A DNA stretch of 35,732 nt from Psilocybe azurescens (Eukaryota > Basidiomycota > Agaricomycetes > Agaricales > Agrocybaceae), in contig JAJIRX010001061.1 of NCBI GenBank assembly GCA_023853785.1, positions 1 to 35,732 on the forward strand, given 5' to 3'. How positions within the stretch are numbered: the stretch's first letter is position 1; each line of letters opens with the position of its first letter. The notes under the pieces are model-generated. The model did no database searches and was not told where the DNA came from. It saw nothing but the letters and a program-made list of their open reading frames with translations. The position numbers were made by a program, and so were the translations under genes. Of this stretch, positions 13,369 through 22,888 are shown piece after piece.

Positions 13369-13463
13369 TTCCAACTGGACGAATGGGTCAAGTCCGTCAT
13401 GCTCTACAAGTCCTTTCCTCCACTCCCGAACACGACCAACATGATCTGGGAAGTGCACACCTA
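13369..13463 (+). pseudogene. Exon-like fragment, unidentified
   Basis: An acceptor-like CCGCACAG ends at 13368 and the following frame reads FQLDEWVKSVMLYKSFPPL and then PNTTNMIWEVHT before TAG at 13461-13463. The composition is protein-like and unlike the flanking low complexity. Neither a preceding exon nor a continuation could be joined with confidence. Product unknown. Confidence 0.3.
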
Positions 13464-14400
13464 GATCAGCGCCTCATGCGCTAACGCTGCCGTTGGGGTG
13501 ACCGGAGTATGGTGCGAACGACTCGGGCAAGGGCAACAAAGTCAGCATCGACTTTTGCTATCATACAGACGTAAGGCGATGACGTCGCTTGTTCGGCCGG
13601 CGCCTGCTGCGCATGAAGCGCTTCCCCGTCCACCCATTGGCGCGTCAAGAGCCTCCTCCTCCTCCTCCTCCTCCTCCTCCTCCCTCCTCTCCTCCCGCTC
13701 ATTTCCATTTCCCTTCCCTCTACCACCCTCACCCTCAGCTCCCCTACTCAGAAAATGCACGTACGTGCACGGCATTCCCAACACGCATACCCATTCAGCA
13801 GACCCCTCAAATACGCCGCCGAGCCCGTAATAATCAAGCGGGGTACGGGCGCAATCATCCGCTTCTCTGGATAGGGCGCACGGTGTAGAGCGCATATAAA
13901 GGCGGGAGCACACCGGGAGCGATTGGGGAGCTGCACAGGAGCAGGGGGTTGTATGCTCTGGAGGGCGGGACGAGGGTGATTTTGGTGGAGGAGGAAGATG
14001 CGAAGGAGGGTGTGGATGGGAAGAGAGAGGAGGAGGGGCGATGTCCTGCGCCTGCCGTCTCAGCTTCGTGGCGTCTTCGTCCGACGGCACGATGTCCTGC
14101 GTGATGTGCACATATGTGTCCTTTCACGGCTCATCTATCCCGATGTGCTCTTCCTCGGTGCCGTTTCCCCCGCTCTTGCCCCCGCCCCATGGCACCGTTA
14201 CTCGTGTTGGCGTTGGTGTGATTGTGATTGTGGGCGTTGGAGAGGCCGAGGCCTGCTCCGTGAGGCCCAAAGCCGCCGAGGGGACTGTGACTGTGCGCCC
14301 CCCACAAGCGGGTGTGAGGCGACGGTGCTCCGCCTCACGCCCCCGTTGCTGATAATGCGAGCTGGACGACTCTAGAGCTGTGCCTTTGACGAGTCGGAAA
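13464..14400. repeat. GC-rich low-complexity region with a CCT microsatellite
   Basis: A CCT/CTC trinucleotide run occupies about 13652-13688. Around it both strands stay open by composition: a 189-codon minus frame at 14111-13542 rich in Pro, Ser and Glu, and plus-strand frames rich in Pro and Ser. The minus frame's N-terminus (MHITQDIVPSDEDATKLRRQ) is more protein-like than the rest, so a real gene fragment near 14111-13990 is possible. The evidence is too weak to call a gene. Confidence 0.4.
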
Positions 14401-15134
14401 AGTAAGTTCTATTTGATCTTCGCCCACTCTGCTATAATATTAAAAAAGAGCATTTTAACCACATAATCAAGGGATTTATGACATTCAATCCGTTAGTTCG
14501 TTTCAGGGTCACCCAGAGCTGAACCTTGTACGTTCGGTTCTCATTATTTTCGAAATTTGAATCCGACGCTAGTCAGGTTCGGGCTGGATTCAGGTTCATG
14601 CCTCAATTGCTACGCAATTCCCAATCATCGAGATAAATTCAGTGTCAGAACCAAGAAACATCGCTCATCATAACGGACCCTCGAAATCATGGCCATATGT
14701 GTCTTCTGAGCCTGCGCTAGAGTTGGATGAAGACATCGAAATGGGATGAAAATGGAGAGGTCTCGTGCATGGGTAGGCGCGAGTGAGGGCTACCAGCACT
14801 ACTCCTATTCACAGCCACCGCCTCAAGTAAACTTCACGGTCAACTATAACCTTGAATGATATAATTTTCACTGAGAAATATTCAATTTAGCATCAGCATG
14901 AATGGTACCAAAGAACCAGATCCATAGTGATGACTCTGGCTCTTGAACAACAAAGTACAAGCACTATTAATTTAAGAACTTTATATTTAATAAAATCTAC
15001 AATTAGTTTGTCTGATTTGACCACCTCAGGTGTGACCTTGGATCAGACACTGATATCAGCCAGGTCCAACAACCTTTGGACATCGGATGGCCCATTGATT
15101 CAAAAAGTTGAGATATTACACATGTGATGCATAT
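14401..15134. other. No gene recognised
   Basis: Composition drops to AT-rich from about 14400, marking the start of the repeat-dominated half of the window. Only short frames occur. No repeat shared with other parts of the window was noticed here. Confidence 0.5.
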
Positions 15135-15366
15135 TGATGAGTCAGCATGTATTTTCTTTGACATGATGAGTCAGCATGTATTCTCCTTTACATGATGAGT
15201 CAGCGTGTATTCTCCTTTACATGATGAGTCAGCATGTATTCTCCTTTACATGATGAGTCAGCATGTATTCTCCTTTATATGATGAGTCAGCATGTATTCT
15301 CCTTTATATGATGAGTCAGCGTGTATTCTCCTTTACATGATGAGTCAGCGTGTATTCTCTTTGACA
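15135..15366. repeat. 29-bp minisatellite, 8 units, each with a TGAGTCA site
   Basis: Eight head-to-tail units of exactly 29 bp begin TGATGAGTCAGC and end in a pyrimidine-rich part (CTCCTTTACA). Units differ by a few substitutions: A/G at position 14, C/T near the end, and slightly different first and last units. Each unit carries the palindromic heptamer TGAGTCA, the consensus site of Gcn4/AP-1-type bZIP factors. The array has no spacers of varying sequence, so it is not CRISPR-like. It lies in DNA with no recognised gene on either side. Confidence 0.95.
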
Positions 15367-16027
15367 TGCTTACCCATGTGACCTTAACATGGACTGCACA
15401 ATTCTGGTTAGTACCACCCTGTTCATTTGTATGCTGTAGCCCTGTAATAATATACACTGGGTCCTGTAAAAACAGCAATAGTGAAAGCTAATAGAACCAC
15501 TGAACCAGACAAGTCTAATATAGGACAATCAGTACTTCAGTGCAGGTGAACAGAGTGACAAACTCTGTTTATTTAAACAGGTTCTGAGTGAGAGTAGGTA
15601 TTAGTAGTATCTGTAAAGTAGTAGGTTCTTTAGCTTGGATAAAATTTTGCAGATTTAAGTATACCAATGTTTCAAGGATATAATAAGGATGTCCCATGCC
15701 AAAAATTAGTGAAATCAGTGGTCCCATTCTCGAGATATGAAGGGGAGGGAAGGAGAAAGGGTACATACAAGATATTCAAATCTGACTCACCAACTTAGAA
15801 TTTGGTATCACATACTCATATTCACTCCTTGATTATGGAAAAATATGTTTCGTAGATGGTGAACCCAAACTGAATATCTTTGGATGAAGGGGGAAGGCTG
15901 GATACTGTTGTGCTCAAAAGATATTCATCATCAACTTTGTGGATTCCAAAACTAGTTCCCGTAGTCAGGGACATCTTGGGAGCCCATTACAATCATTTTT
16001 GGAAGACACCCATGTTTGCTGAATATT
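15367..16027. other. AT-rich DNA without a recognised gene
   Basis: No open frame of protein-like composition and no RNA gene was seen. The stretch leads directly into the first copy of the 'CACC.ATGGTCAG' repeat module. Confidence 0.5.
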
Positions 16028-16240
16028 TTCAGGCAGGGGGAGGAGGACACCAATGGTCAGTGATGTTGAAAATATTCATGTGATTGTTGAGAGGCTAATA
16101 AATGATCATTTTGTGAATTAGTACCCTAGGAATACATATTCCATGTGTGTTTTAGTATGGGAGATGCTCCCCAAGGAATACAAGGATGGTAGCATTGGGA
16201 GGTGGAAGGCAGAGGCAGAAGGCAGAAGCGGACTTGAAAT
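16028..16240 (+). repeat. Dispersed module, copy 1 ('CACC.ATGGTCAG' family)
   Basis: This copy matches 16757-16850 and 19537-19760. All three share GACACC(A/T)ATGGTCAG, then a GAT(T)GTTGAGAGGCTAATAAAT-like stretch. In one frame the three copies read TPMVS..., ...VIVE(R/K)LIN, which suggests an old coding sequence, probably a transposon protein. I cannot name it. Copy 1 continues through YSMCVLVWEMLPKEYKDG-like residues into a GGCAGAGG(T) repeat (16200-16390). Confidence 0.7.
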
Positions 16241-16390
16241 GCAAAACATAGGTCGGAGCAGGACACGGTGATAGAAGCGGGAGGCAGAGGTTGGAGTCAA
16301 GGGCGGGTGTCGGACCAGAGGTAGGAGTGCAAGGCAGAGGTCAGAGTGCAAGGTGGAGGTCAGAGTGCAAGGCAGAGGTGGGAGCAGAAT
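16200..16390. repeat. Purine-rich short tandem repeat (GGCAGAGGT-like)
   Basis: Imperfect repeats of GGCAGAGGC/T and GGAGTGCAAGG occur in tandem on the plus strand. A minus-strand 104-codon frame through them (16432-16118) is a composition artefact. Confidence 0.7.
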
Positions 16391-16599
16391 GCAGATGCAG
16401 ACAACACTGGTATATTCAGATAACATTATCACTGATAGAAGTGCACACCTCTGTGGAATATTTCTACTGACACACAGTACAAAGTGTATGAAGCAAGTTC
16501 AACTTTTAATTAGTTACTATCACTACTGCTACTACTTTCACTCTCCTTGTCCTCATCTTCCTCTGAAAGCACTCCACTTTTCACACCACATTTGTTGAC

Positions 16600-16752
16600 A
16601 TTTCCAACTTTCCGCACTTGGTCCACACTCAGTCCGCTTTTTTCCACCTGTTGGATTTTTTGAACTCCGCTTTTCTGACTTGCACTCACCGCACTCAGTC
16701 TGCACTCAGCCTGCACTCAGTCCTCTTTTTCCGCTTTTTAGTCCACATTTTA
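16600..16752 (+). repeat. TCCGCTTTT / CACTCAG tract, copy 1
   Basis: Repeated short motifs TCCGCTTTT, GTCCACA/T and CACTCAGTCTG occur just before the second 'CACC.ATGGTCAG' module. The same motif family recurs at 16898-16986 and 19445-19530, in the last case again directly before the module, so it is part of a composite repeat. Confidence 0.75.
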
Positions 16753-16756
16753 ATCT

Positions 16757-16895
16757 TTCAGCAAGGGGATGGAGGACACCTATGGTCAGTTCTATTGAAA
16801 TATATATTGATGTGATTGTTGAGAAGCTAATAAATAAAAACTACTTTACCAATGGAAAGAACTTGTGGAAGGGGAAATATGAGTCCTGTTTTCAA
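16757..16895 (+). repeat. Dispersed module, copy 2 ('CACC.ATGGTCAG' family)
   Basis: This is the second copy of the module at 16028-16240. It holds the longest residual frame of the three copies: TPMVSSIEIYIDVIVEKLIN followed by KNYFTNGKNLWKGKYES. This supports an ancestral coding sequence read on the plus strand. No domain is recognised. Confidence 0.7.
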
Positions 16896-16897
16896 AC

Positions 16898-16986
16898 ATT
16901 TTAGTCCGCTTTTCAGGCCACTTTTTAGATTAGTTTGGACCGCTTTTGAGTCCGCTTTTTGGACCCCTTTGGACCCCTTTTGGTGT
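16898..16986 (+). repeat. TCCGCTTTT tract, copy 2
   Basis: Repeats of TTTAGTCCGCTTTTCAGGCC, TTTGGACCGCTTTT and TTTGGACCCC lead directly into the TCCA/TGGA array at 16995. Confidence 0.8.
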
Positions 16987-16994
16987 ACTTTACA

Positions 16995-17330
16995 GTGCCC
17001 CCATTTTCCGTTGGACTCCAACGGACTTTCACCGGACCCAGCCAATTCCAATGGACAGTCCATTGGACGTCCAACGGATTCCGTTGGACTCCACAAAACT
17101 CTGGTACCAGTCCAGTCAGAGTCCGGCCAAATTCTGGTCAAAGTCCGGTCAAGTCACTTCAAGACAGAAAACAGGTGGACTGGCCGGACTGTCCAGTCCG
17201 TTGGACTTCCAGTGGACTTCCACTGGACTCTCAGCACTTAATTAGACCAGATCCAAGAGTGCTCTGTCCAGTGGAGTCCAGTGGATGTCCAGTGGATGTC
17301 CAGTGGATGTCCAGTGGACTGTCACTGGTT
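16995..17330. repeat. Quasi-palindromic TCCA/TGGA array, tract A
   Basis: Dense copies of motifs built from TGGA and TCCA half sites (TTGGACTCCAACGGA, CCAGTGGACTTCCA, CAGTGGATGTCCAGTGGA) fill the tract. The CAGTGGATGTC part repeats every 12 bases at 17275-17320. Because TCCANTGGA is its own reverse complement, a single strand could form many alternative short hairpins. Frames through it (Ser, Gly, Asp, Trp, Thr-rich) are artefacts of the repeat. Confidence 0.9.
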
Positions 17331-17427
17331 TAATTGCAGACTTGGGAGGGAGTTAGGGACAGTAGCAGTGTTCTTGGAAGCTTTGGGAGCCATATTAAGG
17401 AAGCTAGGTCACTAGGATAATACTTCA

Positions 17428-17494
17428 ATCTTATCTTTAATTCATGTAACAATGTAATATAATATATTGAAAACTATATACTACATTATTATCT
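17428..17494 (+). repeat. AT-rich direct repeat left of tract B
   Basis: TTCAATCTTA, then GTAATATAATATATTGA and AACTATATACTACATTA. An imperfect copy in the same orientation lies at 17816-17886, so the two copies bracket the TCCA/TGGA tract B like short terminal direct repeats. Confidence 0.65.
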
Positions 17495-17514
17495 GACTTG
17501 TGTACTTTACCTCC

Positions 17515-17775
17515 ACCTAGGAACTCCATGTGGAGTCCACCGACTCCATACAAAAGTGGTGGACTCCACATGGACTCCATCTGGAACATATGCAAATGTC
17601 CCAAATATTATCTTTGGTAGGTGGAGTTCAGATGGACTCAGGTGGACTCCAGGTGAACTCCAAACAATTCCACTTAAGTCCAACTGGAGTCCAGGTAGTG
17701 TCCAGGTGGAGTTCAATTAGACACCACCTGGAGTCCACCTGGACTCCAGTTGGAGTTCCCAACTTTAACTTCATG
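17515..17775. repeat. Quasi-palindromic GGAGTCCA/TGGACTCC array, tract B
   Basis: The unit here is mostly TGGACTCCA and its complement TGGAGTCCA with short linkers (ACCTGGACTCCAGTTGGAG near 17735). It is related to tracts A and C but has its own dominant variant, as if each tract has been homogenised internally. Flanked by AT-rich direct repeats. Confidence 0.9.
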
Positions 17776-17815
17776 GAATAGAATTCAATTGGATTCCAAC
17801 TGAAATATATTAATG

Positions 17816-17886
17816 TTTCAATCTTAATGTAAATTTATATAAGTGTAATATAATATATTAACAACTATCTATTACATTGTTACATA
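17816..17886 (+). repeat. AT-rich direct repeat right of tract B
   Basis: Imperfect copy of 17428-17494 (TTCAATCTTA, GTAATATAATATATTAA, AACTATCTATTACATT). Confidence 0.65.
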
Positions 17887-18093
17887 CTGTGAGATCCATC
17901 ATTAAAAAATTAAAAAACAAAAACAAAAACATAAATTTAAAAGAAAAATGGGGATGGAGGTACATACCTGGGTCAGATGAACAAATAAACATATAAATGT
18001 AAAAGAAAAAAAGGGAAAACCTTAAAAAAGGGGCGGGAGGGTCATCGTCATGGGGTGCGTCGTGTCGGGTGTACATGGCCATACGGCAGTGTC

Positions 18094-18760
18094 GTCCTAC
18101 ACCCTGCCGTGTCCATCGTTGTTGTCTTCGCTGTCGCCGTCTCGCCTTCGCCCTCGCCCCGCCCCCGCCGTCTTCGCCCTCACCCTCGCCCCCCGCCTCC
18201 GGCCGTCTTCGCCCTCACCTCCGCCGTCTTCGCCCCTCACCTCCGGCCGTCTTCGCCCTCACCTCCGCCGTCTCGCCTCACCTCCCCGCCGTCTCGCCCT
18301 CACCTCCGCCGTCTCGCCTCTACCTCCGCCGTCTCGCCCTCACCTCCGCCGTCTTCGCCCTCACCCCCACCGTCTCGCCCCCCGTCTCGCCCCCTCGCCC
18401 CCTGCCCCGCCGTCTTCGCCCTCATCCTCGCCCTCGCCCCCGCCGTCTCGCCTTACCCTCGCTGTCTCACCCTCGCCCTCGCTCTCGCCTCACCGTCTTG
18501 CCCCCGCCGTCTTGCCCCCGCTGTCTCGCCCTCACTGTCTCGCCCCCGCTGTCTCGCCCTCGCCTCACCCACACCCTCGCCCTCACCCACACCCTCGCCC
18601 TCACCGTCTAGCCCCCGCCGTCTCGCGACCACCCTCGCTGTGCCCGTCGCTGTCGCTGTCGCCGTCTCGCACCGTCACCCCCACCCTCGCTGTCGCTGTC
18701 GCCGTCCTCGCTGTCGCCCTTGCCGTCGCTGTCGCTGTCGCCGTCGTCTGTGTTCCCGTC
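18094..18760. repeat. GC-rich minisatellite (CGCCGTCTCGCCCTCACCTC-like unit)
   Basis: Imperfect units of about 20 bases made of GCCGTCT, CGCCCTCAC and CTCC blocks fill 18150-18600. They grade into a CGCTGTCGC hexamer-like repeat at 18640-18760. All three plus frames stay open (up to 310 codons, Pro/Ser/Arg/Leu-rich) and a minus frame reads Asp/Gly/Ser-rich. This is what such a repeat gives by composition, so no gene is called. It is an isolated GC island in AT-rich DNA. Confidence 0.85.
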
Positions 18761-19009
18761 ATCGCGGTCGTGGTCGTGGCCGTCGTGGTTGTGTTCGTCC
18801 TCTGTCGCGTCGGGTTGGCTTTCGCCTGGCTCCGACCGACGAGGCGGTAGTGGTGGTGGTGGTGGAAGAAAAAGTGGGGCCGGAATCAACAACGGACCGA
18901 CGTGGCATCAACATGTCACGCGCGCGTTGTTGTTTGTCCCGATGCCGAGCAGTGCCGAGAATTTCGGCGGCATCACTATCTATTTAACTAATTTTATTAT
19001 TTTCCATAA

Positions 19010-19091
19010 GCCTTTGTGGCTCAGTTGGTTTATCCCGCTTGCGTTTGGCATTCTCCGATGCCCGAGTTCAATTCTCGTTAGTGTCTTTTTT
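19010..19091 (+). tRNA. tRNA-like sequence (tRNA pseudogene or SINE head)
   Basis: There is an exact pol III A box TGGCTCAGTTGG (19017-19028) and a good B box AGTTCAATTCT (19065-19075) at tRNA spacing. A T arm with 4 pairs and a 7-base TTCAATT loop, a GGCAT/ATGCC hairpin (19047-19062) and a T6 terminator (19086-19091) are also present. The acceptor ends do not pair well and no proper D stem forms, so this is not a functional tRNA. A tRNA-derived SINE head or dead tRNA gene fits better. It sits between the GC minisatellite and array tract C. Confidence 0.6.
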
Positions 19092-19119
19092 CTATACTAG
19101 TATAAATTATAATAAAAGG

Positions 19120-19440
19120 ACATCCGTTGGACTTCCATTGGAATTCCGTTGGACTTGTCCGCTGGAATTCCAATGGTCATGTCCGGTGGGATTCCGATGG
19201 ACTTCCATTGGACTTCCGTTGGACTTCTGTTGGTTCTGTCCGGTCATTTCCAGTGGACAGTCCGCCCGGACAGTCCGTTGGACTTGTAGTCCGGTCGGAC
19301 TTTCACGAATCTCACCGGAATCTCACCGGAATCTCACGGAATCTCACCGGAAAATTTCAGCAGTCCTAGACCAGAAAAATTGTCATTCTGAATATAGAAA
19401 GTCCGACGGAGTCCGACCAGAGTCCGACCAAAAAATGGGG
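19120..19440. repeat. Quasi-palindromic TTGGACTTCC array, tract C, with CACCGGAATCT repeats
   Basis: 19120-19290 repeats CCGTTGGACTTCCATTGGA-like units related to tracts A and B. 19305-19360 has four tandem copies of about 11 bases (CACCGGAATCT), followed by GTCCGAC(C/G) repeats to 19432. Confidence 0.9.
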
Positions 19441-19444
19441 GCCG

Positions 19445-19850
19445 TGTAAAGACCTCCCTTTTGGACCAGTTTGGACCACTTTTAACACCGCTTTTCAGGC
19501 CACTTTTAGTCTGCTTTTCAGTCCACTTTTTAGTATTTTAGAAAGGATAGAGAACACCTATGGTCAGTTATATTAAAAGTATTCATGTAATTATTGAGAG
19601 GCTAATAAATAGTTATTGTGTGATTGAGTAGCCTGGAAATACATATTCTGTGTCTCTTTAAGTCTAGGGAGATATTCCCAGAGGAAGACAAGAAAAGTAT
19701 TATTGGAGGACAGATGGGAGAGAAGGCAGAAGTGGAAGGTGGTTATAGAAATCAAAGTAAGACCAGAAAGCAGAGAGAAGGTGGGAGCAAGAACCGCATG
19801 CACACTGACATTATCGCCGCACTCCAACAATATTTCTGAACACTGACATC
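19445..19850 (+). repeat. TCCGCTTTT tract and dispersed module, copy 3
   Basis: 19445-19530 repeats TTTGGACCA and CTTTTCAGGCCACTTTTAG, and is followed at 19537 by the third 'CACC.ATGGTCAG' module. In this copy the order array, TCCGCTTTT tract, module is contiguous, which defines the composite. The module's residual frame reads TPMVSYIKSIHVIIERLINS before stops. The right part (19640-19780) is purine-rich like copy 1. Confidence 0.75.
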
Positions 19851-21063
19851 ATCAGCGCCCTCTGCGCTCCAACACTGTGTGTGTGTGGGCTGCTGAAGAG
19901 GGAGAAGAAGACATCATGGAGGAGATGGAGGTCAGTTGTGAATAGGTATGCAGAGATGGATCATTGTTGTGTGCCCAAGTCCCAAATTGAAGTGCATCCT
20001 GATACAACAAATAACTTGATATGCTCATTAAAAATCATAGACAGATACTTTGACTGACATGTACACAGCCCATGATGTAATGATACTGCTTTTTCATATG
20101 TGAAGTAGCCTAGACTGGATGATACTCCGTGCTCGTGCAGAAGCTTCTTTATAAAATCCAACTCATAATTTGTGTCTGAGGCTGCTGATGGAAGATATAG
20201 ATAATGGACATCTCATTTGGACAAAGCAAGTGGGAAAGGGACTCTGATATTCTGTCCTCGAAAAGTCAAGAATTGATATAAACCTTCAAACAACTGCATG
20301 ACACATATTATCATCATGATATCTGTGTTCCTAGAGAATAAATACATGTGTTACCTGGATAGACTATTACCTGCTTGAATATTGGTGAACTTCCACTTCA
20401 GAAATCAAGGTTGTTTTGTATATATACATGCTTATAAAATTCATAGAAAAATACTGCTTCTTGAAACCTTACTCCTTCCTATTCTTCTCAAAGCCCATGG
20501 TGTCTCATAGGTAATCTCATTCTTTTCCCTCACACTTCTACCATTATTATCGCACCTACCCCCTTTGTTTGGATTCAGTATGATGAATGCCAGAGTGTAT
20601 CACTCATTTCCTTGACCATACTAATGTCTGATATTCTGAGCTTAGAGTGGATCATTATAATTTGTCTCAGACATACTTCAGCCCTTTCATGCTTGTACTG
20701 AACCATTCTCCTCATTATTATCTTTCTGAACGCACATATACAATCTCAGTTTCTCCATCTCACTTGCCTAATTCCGAGAGAATACAGCTCCAGAATGCTA
20801 AATTATTATGTAGCATCTCGACACTATGCCTCTTCAAATCCAACCATGCAGAGACGTTTCAGCATTTGGAGGATTGGAGGCAGCAAAGTAGGTTGAGCTG
20901 CTCATGAAAAAACTGAGTGTTGTGCTTGACCAGGTGGTAGTGCATAATATGGCAGATAATCAGATACTGAAGGTGGTTCATGGGGACACCTTGAAGTGGA
21001 ATCATACACATCAATTCCATACTGGTCAGTTGGGTGATTGCTACTCAAGAAGGTACTGCTGCA
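19851..21063. other. AT-rich DNA without a recognised gene
   Basis: A GTGTGTGTG run lies near 19878. Otherwise only short frames occur, the longest being 86 codons at 20647-20907 with no recognisable feature. No RNA gene seen. Confidence 0.5.
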
Positions 21064-21315
21064 TGGACAATGATATTATCTTCAAATAAATGCTGGAGCC
21101 CAGGCAACTAGTACTTTCCACTATTATAATTGGTACAGCAAAGGCTAGGCAGTACACAGAGCATTTCATTCCTTTTCTGATAGTCTTTTCTATTATCACG
21201 AGCCAAGGTGTCTATTTAGTCTATGAAAACAGCCTGGTACCTTAGAATGGAAACCAATGACTGTACACCCCTGATTTTATATCAGAATATACTCTGATTA
21301 TTCAGCATATTTTTT
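21064..21315 (+). repeat. Dispersed repeat, copy 1 (partner 23938-24185)
   Basis: Shared blocks include GATATTATCTTCAAATAA, CTAGTACTTTCCACTATTAT, GCAAAGGCTAGGCAG and CATCTATTTAGTCTAT-like sequence in the same order and orientation as in 23938-24185. Divergence is substantial. No coding capacity. Confidence 0.8.
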
Positions 21316-21347
21316 GCCTCATATCTTGTTGAAAAATAAAGTTATAA

Positions 21348-21762
21348 AGGGAACTCCACGGGTCACCCGCAGATAAATGACGGATAGTTAATTATAGTCA
21401 GATAGCCACACATTGTATCCATTTTTTACAATTTATTTCATGCAAACCGGTTGAGAACTAACCAAGTTATGCCCTCTGCAAGTTTGTGGCACTTAGATCC
21501 AGTGGTAGTCATGCAATGAGCTCAACATTGATGGCGGGTATGCCAAATTTGGAAATTCACCAAATTAGATGACTGCTGCTGAGAAATTGTAATGTCACGG
21601 CATCAGTTTGCGTTGCTTTCGGCTCAAACTTGGCAGGAGTATAGCTCTCTCGATTCTACACCGATTTGCACAAAAAAGTTGTAAAAATAAGGTAAAATTT
21701 TTCGCTACATACTAATTACATAAAACTCTGCGAAAACTTACAGATAACCCATGCAGTTCCCT
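21348..21762. mobile_element. Possible MITE-like element with imperfect inverted ends
   Basis: AGGGAACTCCACGGGT at the left end is nearly the reverse complement of AACCCATGCAGTTCCCT at 21746-21762. The interior is non-coding. The right half recurs at 24903-25125 without the left end. Each right end is followed by the hairpin units described separately, so the true repeat may be longer. Confidence 0.35.
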
Positions 21763-21870
21763 AGTGAGAAGTGAGAAAGAGAATAAGGGATCTTCTTACA
21801 GCAGTGTGCCAAACTATTTACTACTACAAAACCAAGGGCTCTATGTTTGTGATTCAAATTTTGTCTAATC

Positions 21871-22177
21871 TAATCAATACATCTGTGACATGCAGAGAAC
21901 TTGCTAATGTAGACCCCAATCAAACAGGTTTGACCGCTTATTATGAAGATCACGTGCTGACCTTGGATTATTGCGAGGTCCTCACGTGATCACCATCAAA
22001 AATCGAGAATATCTGGCTCCTGTCTGGTCTAATCAATACATCTATGATGTGCAGAAAACTTGCTCCAATCAAACAAGTTTGACTGCTTATTATGAAGATC
22101 ACATGCTGACCTTGGATTATTGTGAGGTCCTCATGTGATTACCATCAAAAATCGAGAATATCTGGGTCCTGTCTAAT
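21871..22177 (+). repeat. Hairpin repeat unit (about 150 bp), 2 tandem units
   Basis: Each unit starts TAATCAATACATCT, passes through CAATCAAACA(A/G)GTTTGAC and contains a stem-loop bounded by GATCACGTG and CACGTGATC (21948-21991 in unit 1) with inner GACCT/AGGTC pairing. It ends CCATCAAAAATCGAGAATAT. In unit 2 both outer arms changed (GATCACATG with CATGTGAT), so pairing is kept. Further units lie at 23294-23436 and 25213-25672. Confidence 0.9.
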
Positions 22178-22888
22178 CTACAGTGACTTGCATGCAGTAT
22201 ACCGACACTCCTTGGGACACTGATGTTCCTTGGGCTAAATTGAAATTCCGACCCCAAATTTGATTCAAAACACTTAATGTGTGGTAAATGTATTTACGTA
22301 GTATAGATACAAGCTCAGGCCAAATTTTATAGTGATTGGATGACTTCCTCTGGTTCTAGATCAAAATATGATAGAGAATGTGGGTATATTTCACTGCAAA
22401 ATTTTTCTTTCATGACTTTGTGCCATTTTGGTTTGGTTTTTGAGCAATATTTTTATACATTCAGAAAGCTCTCATTTTCCTCTTTCCAATACACCTTTAA
22501 TAGTAAGAATCCAGTCAATTTTGACCTCAGAATGAATTGACTTTAGTGTCAGCATGACAATCTGATGCAATATGCACTGGTTCACACATGAGCATTACAT
22601 TTTGATGCACGGAAACACAGTTGGTAAAGGCTTGGGTCACACTATCCCAAGGACCGTCAGTGTGACATTTTGACATCCCCAGTAATTGTTGTATATTGCA
22701 CCAAAACTCCCACTTTTTGTCCTAAAAAAGTTATCAGTAGGTGTATACAAAGTCCCTCCATGACCCGATGTAAAAATATTTAGAGATTATTAGGAAAAAA
22801 ATTCAGGACAAAATGCTGTCCCAGAGAACATCCATATACTGTATTGTTTTGCAGTCTGAAAATTTCAGCGTGCACCTTGATGTGACTA
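22178..22888. other. AT-rich DNA without a recognised gene
   Basis: A 66-codon plus frame at 22340-22540 shows no recognisable feature. No repeat shared elsewhere in the window was noticed. Confidence 0.5.

Noticed and set aside
15135..15366. CRISPR-like array
   Set aside because: Units are directly adjacent with no variable spacers, and the window is eukaryotic.
16827..17333. Several frames of 99-129 codons through the TCCA/TGGA array
   Set aside because: They are translations of a short repeat on both strands with no start context or domain.
18050..18987. Overlapping plus-strand frames of 266, 310 and 180 codons
   Set aside because: All three frames are open at once because the DNA is a C-rich minisatellite. 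No domain or intron signal supports a gene.
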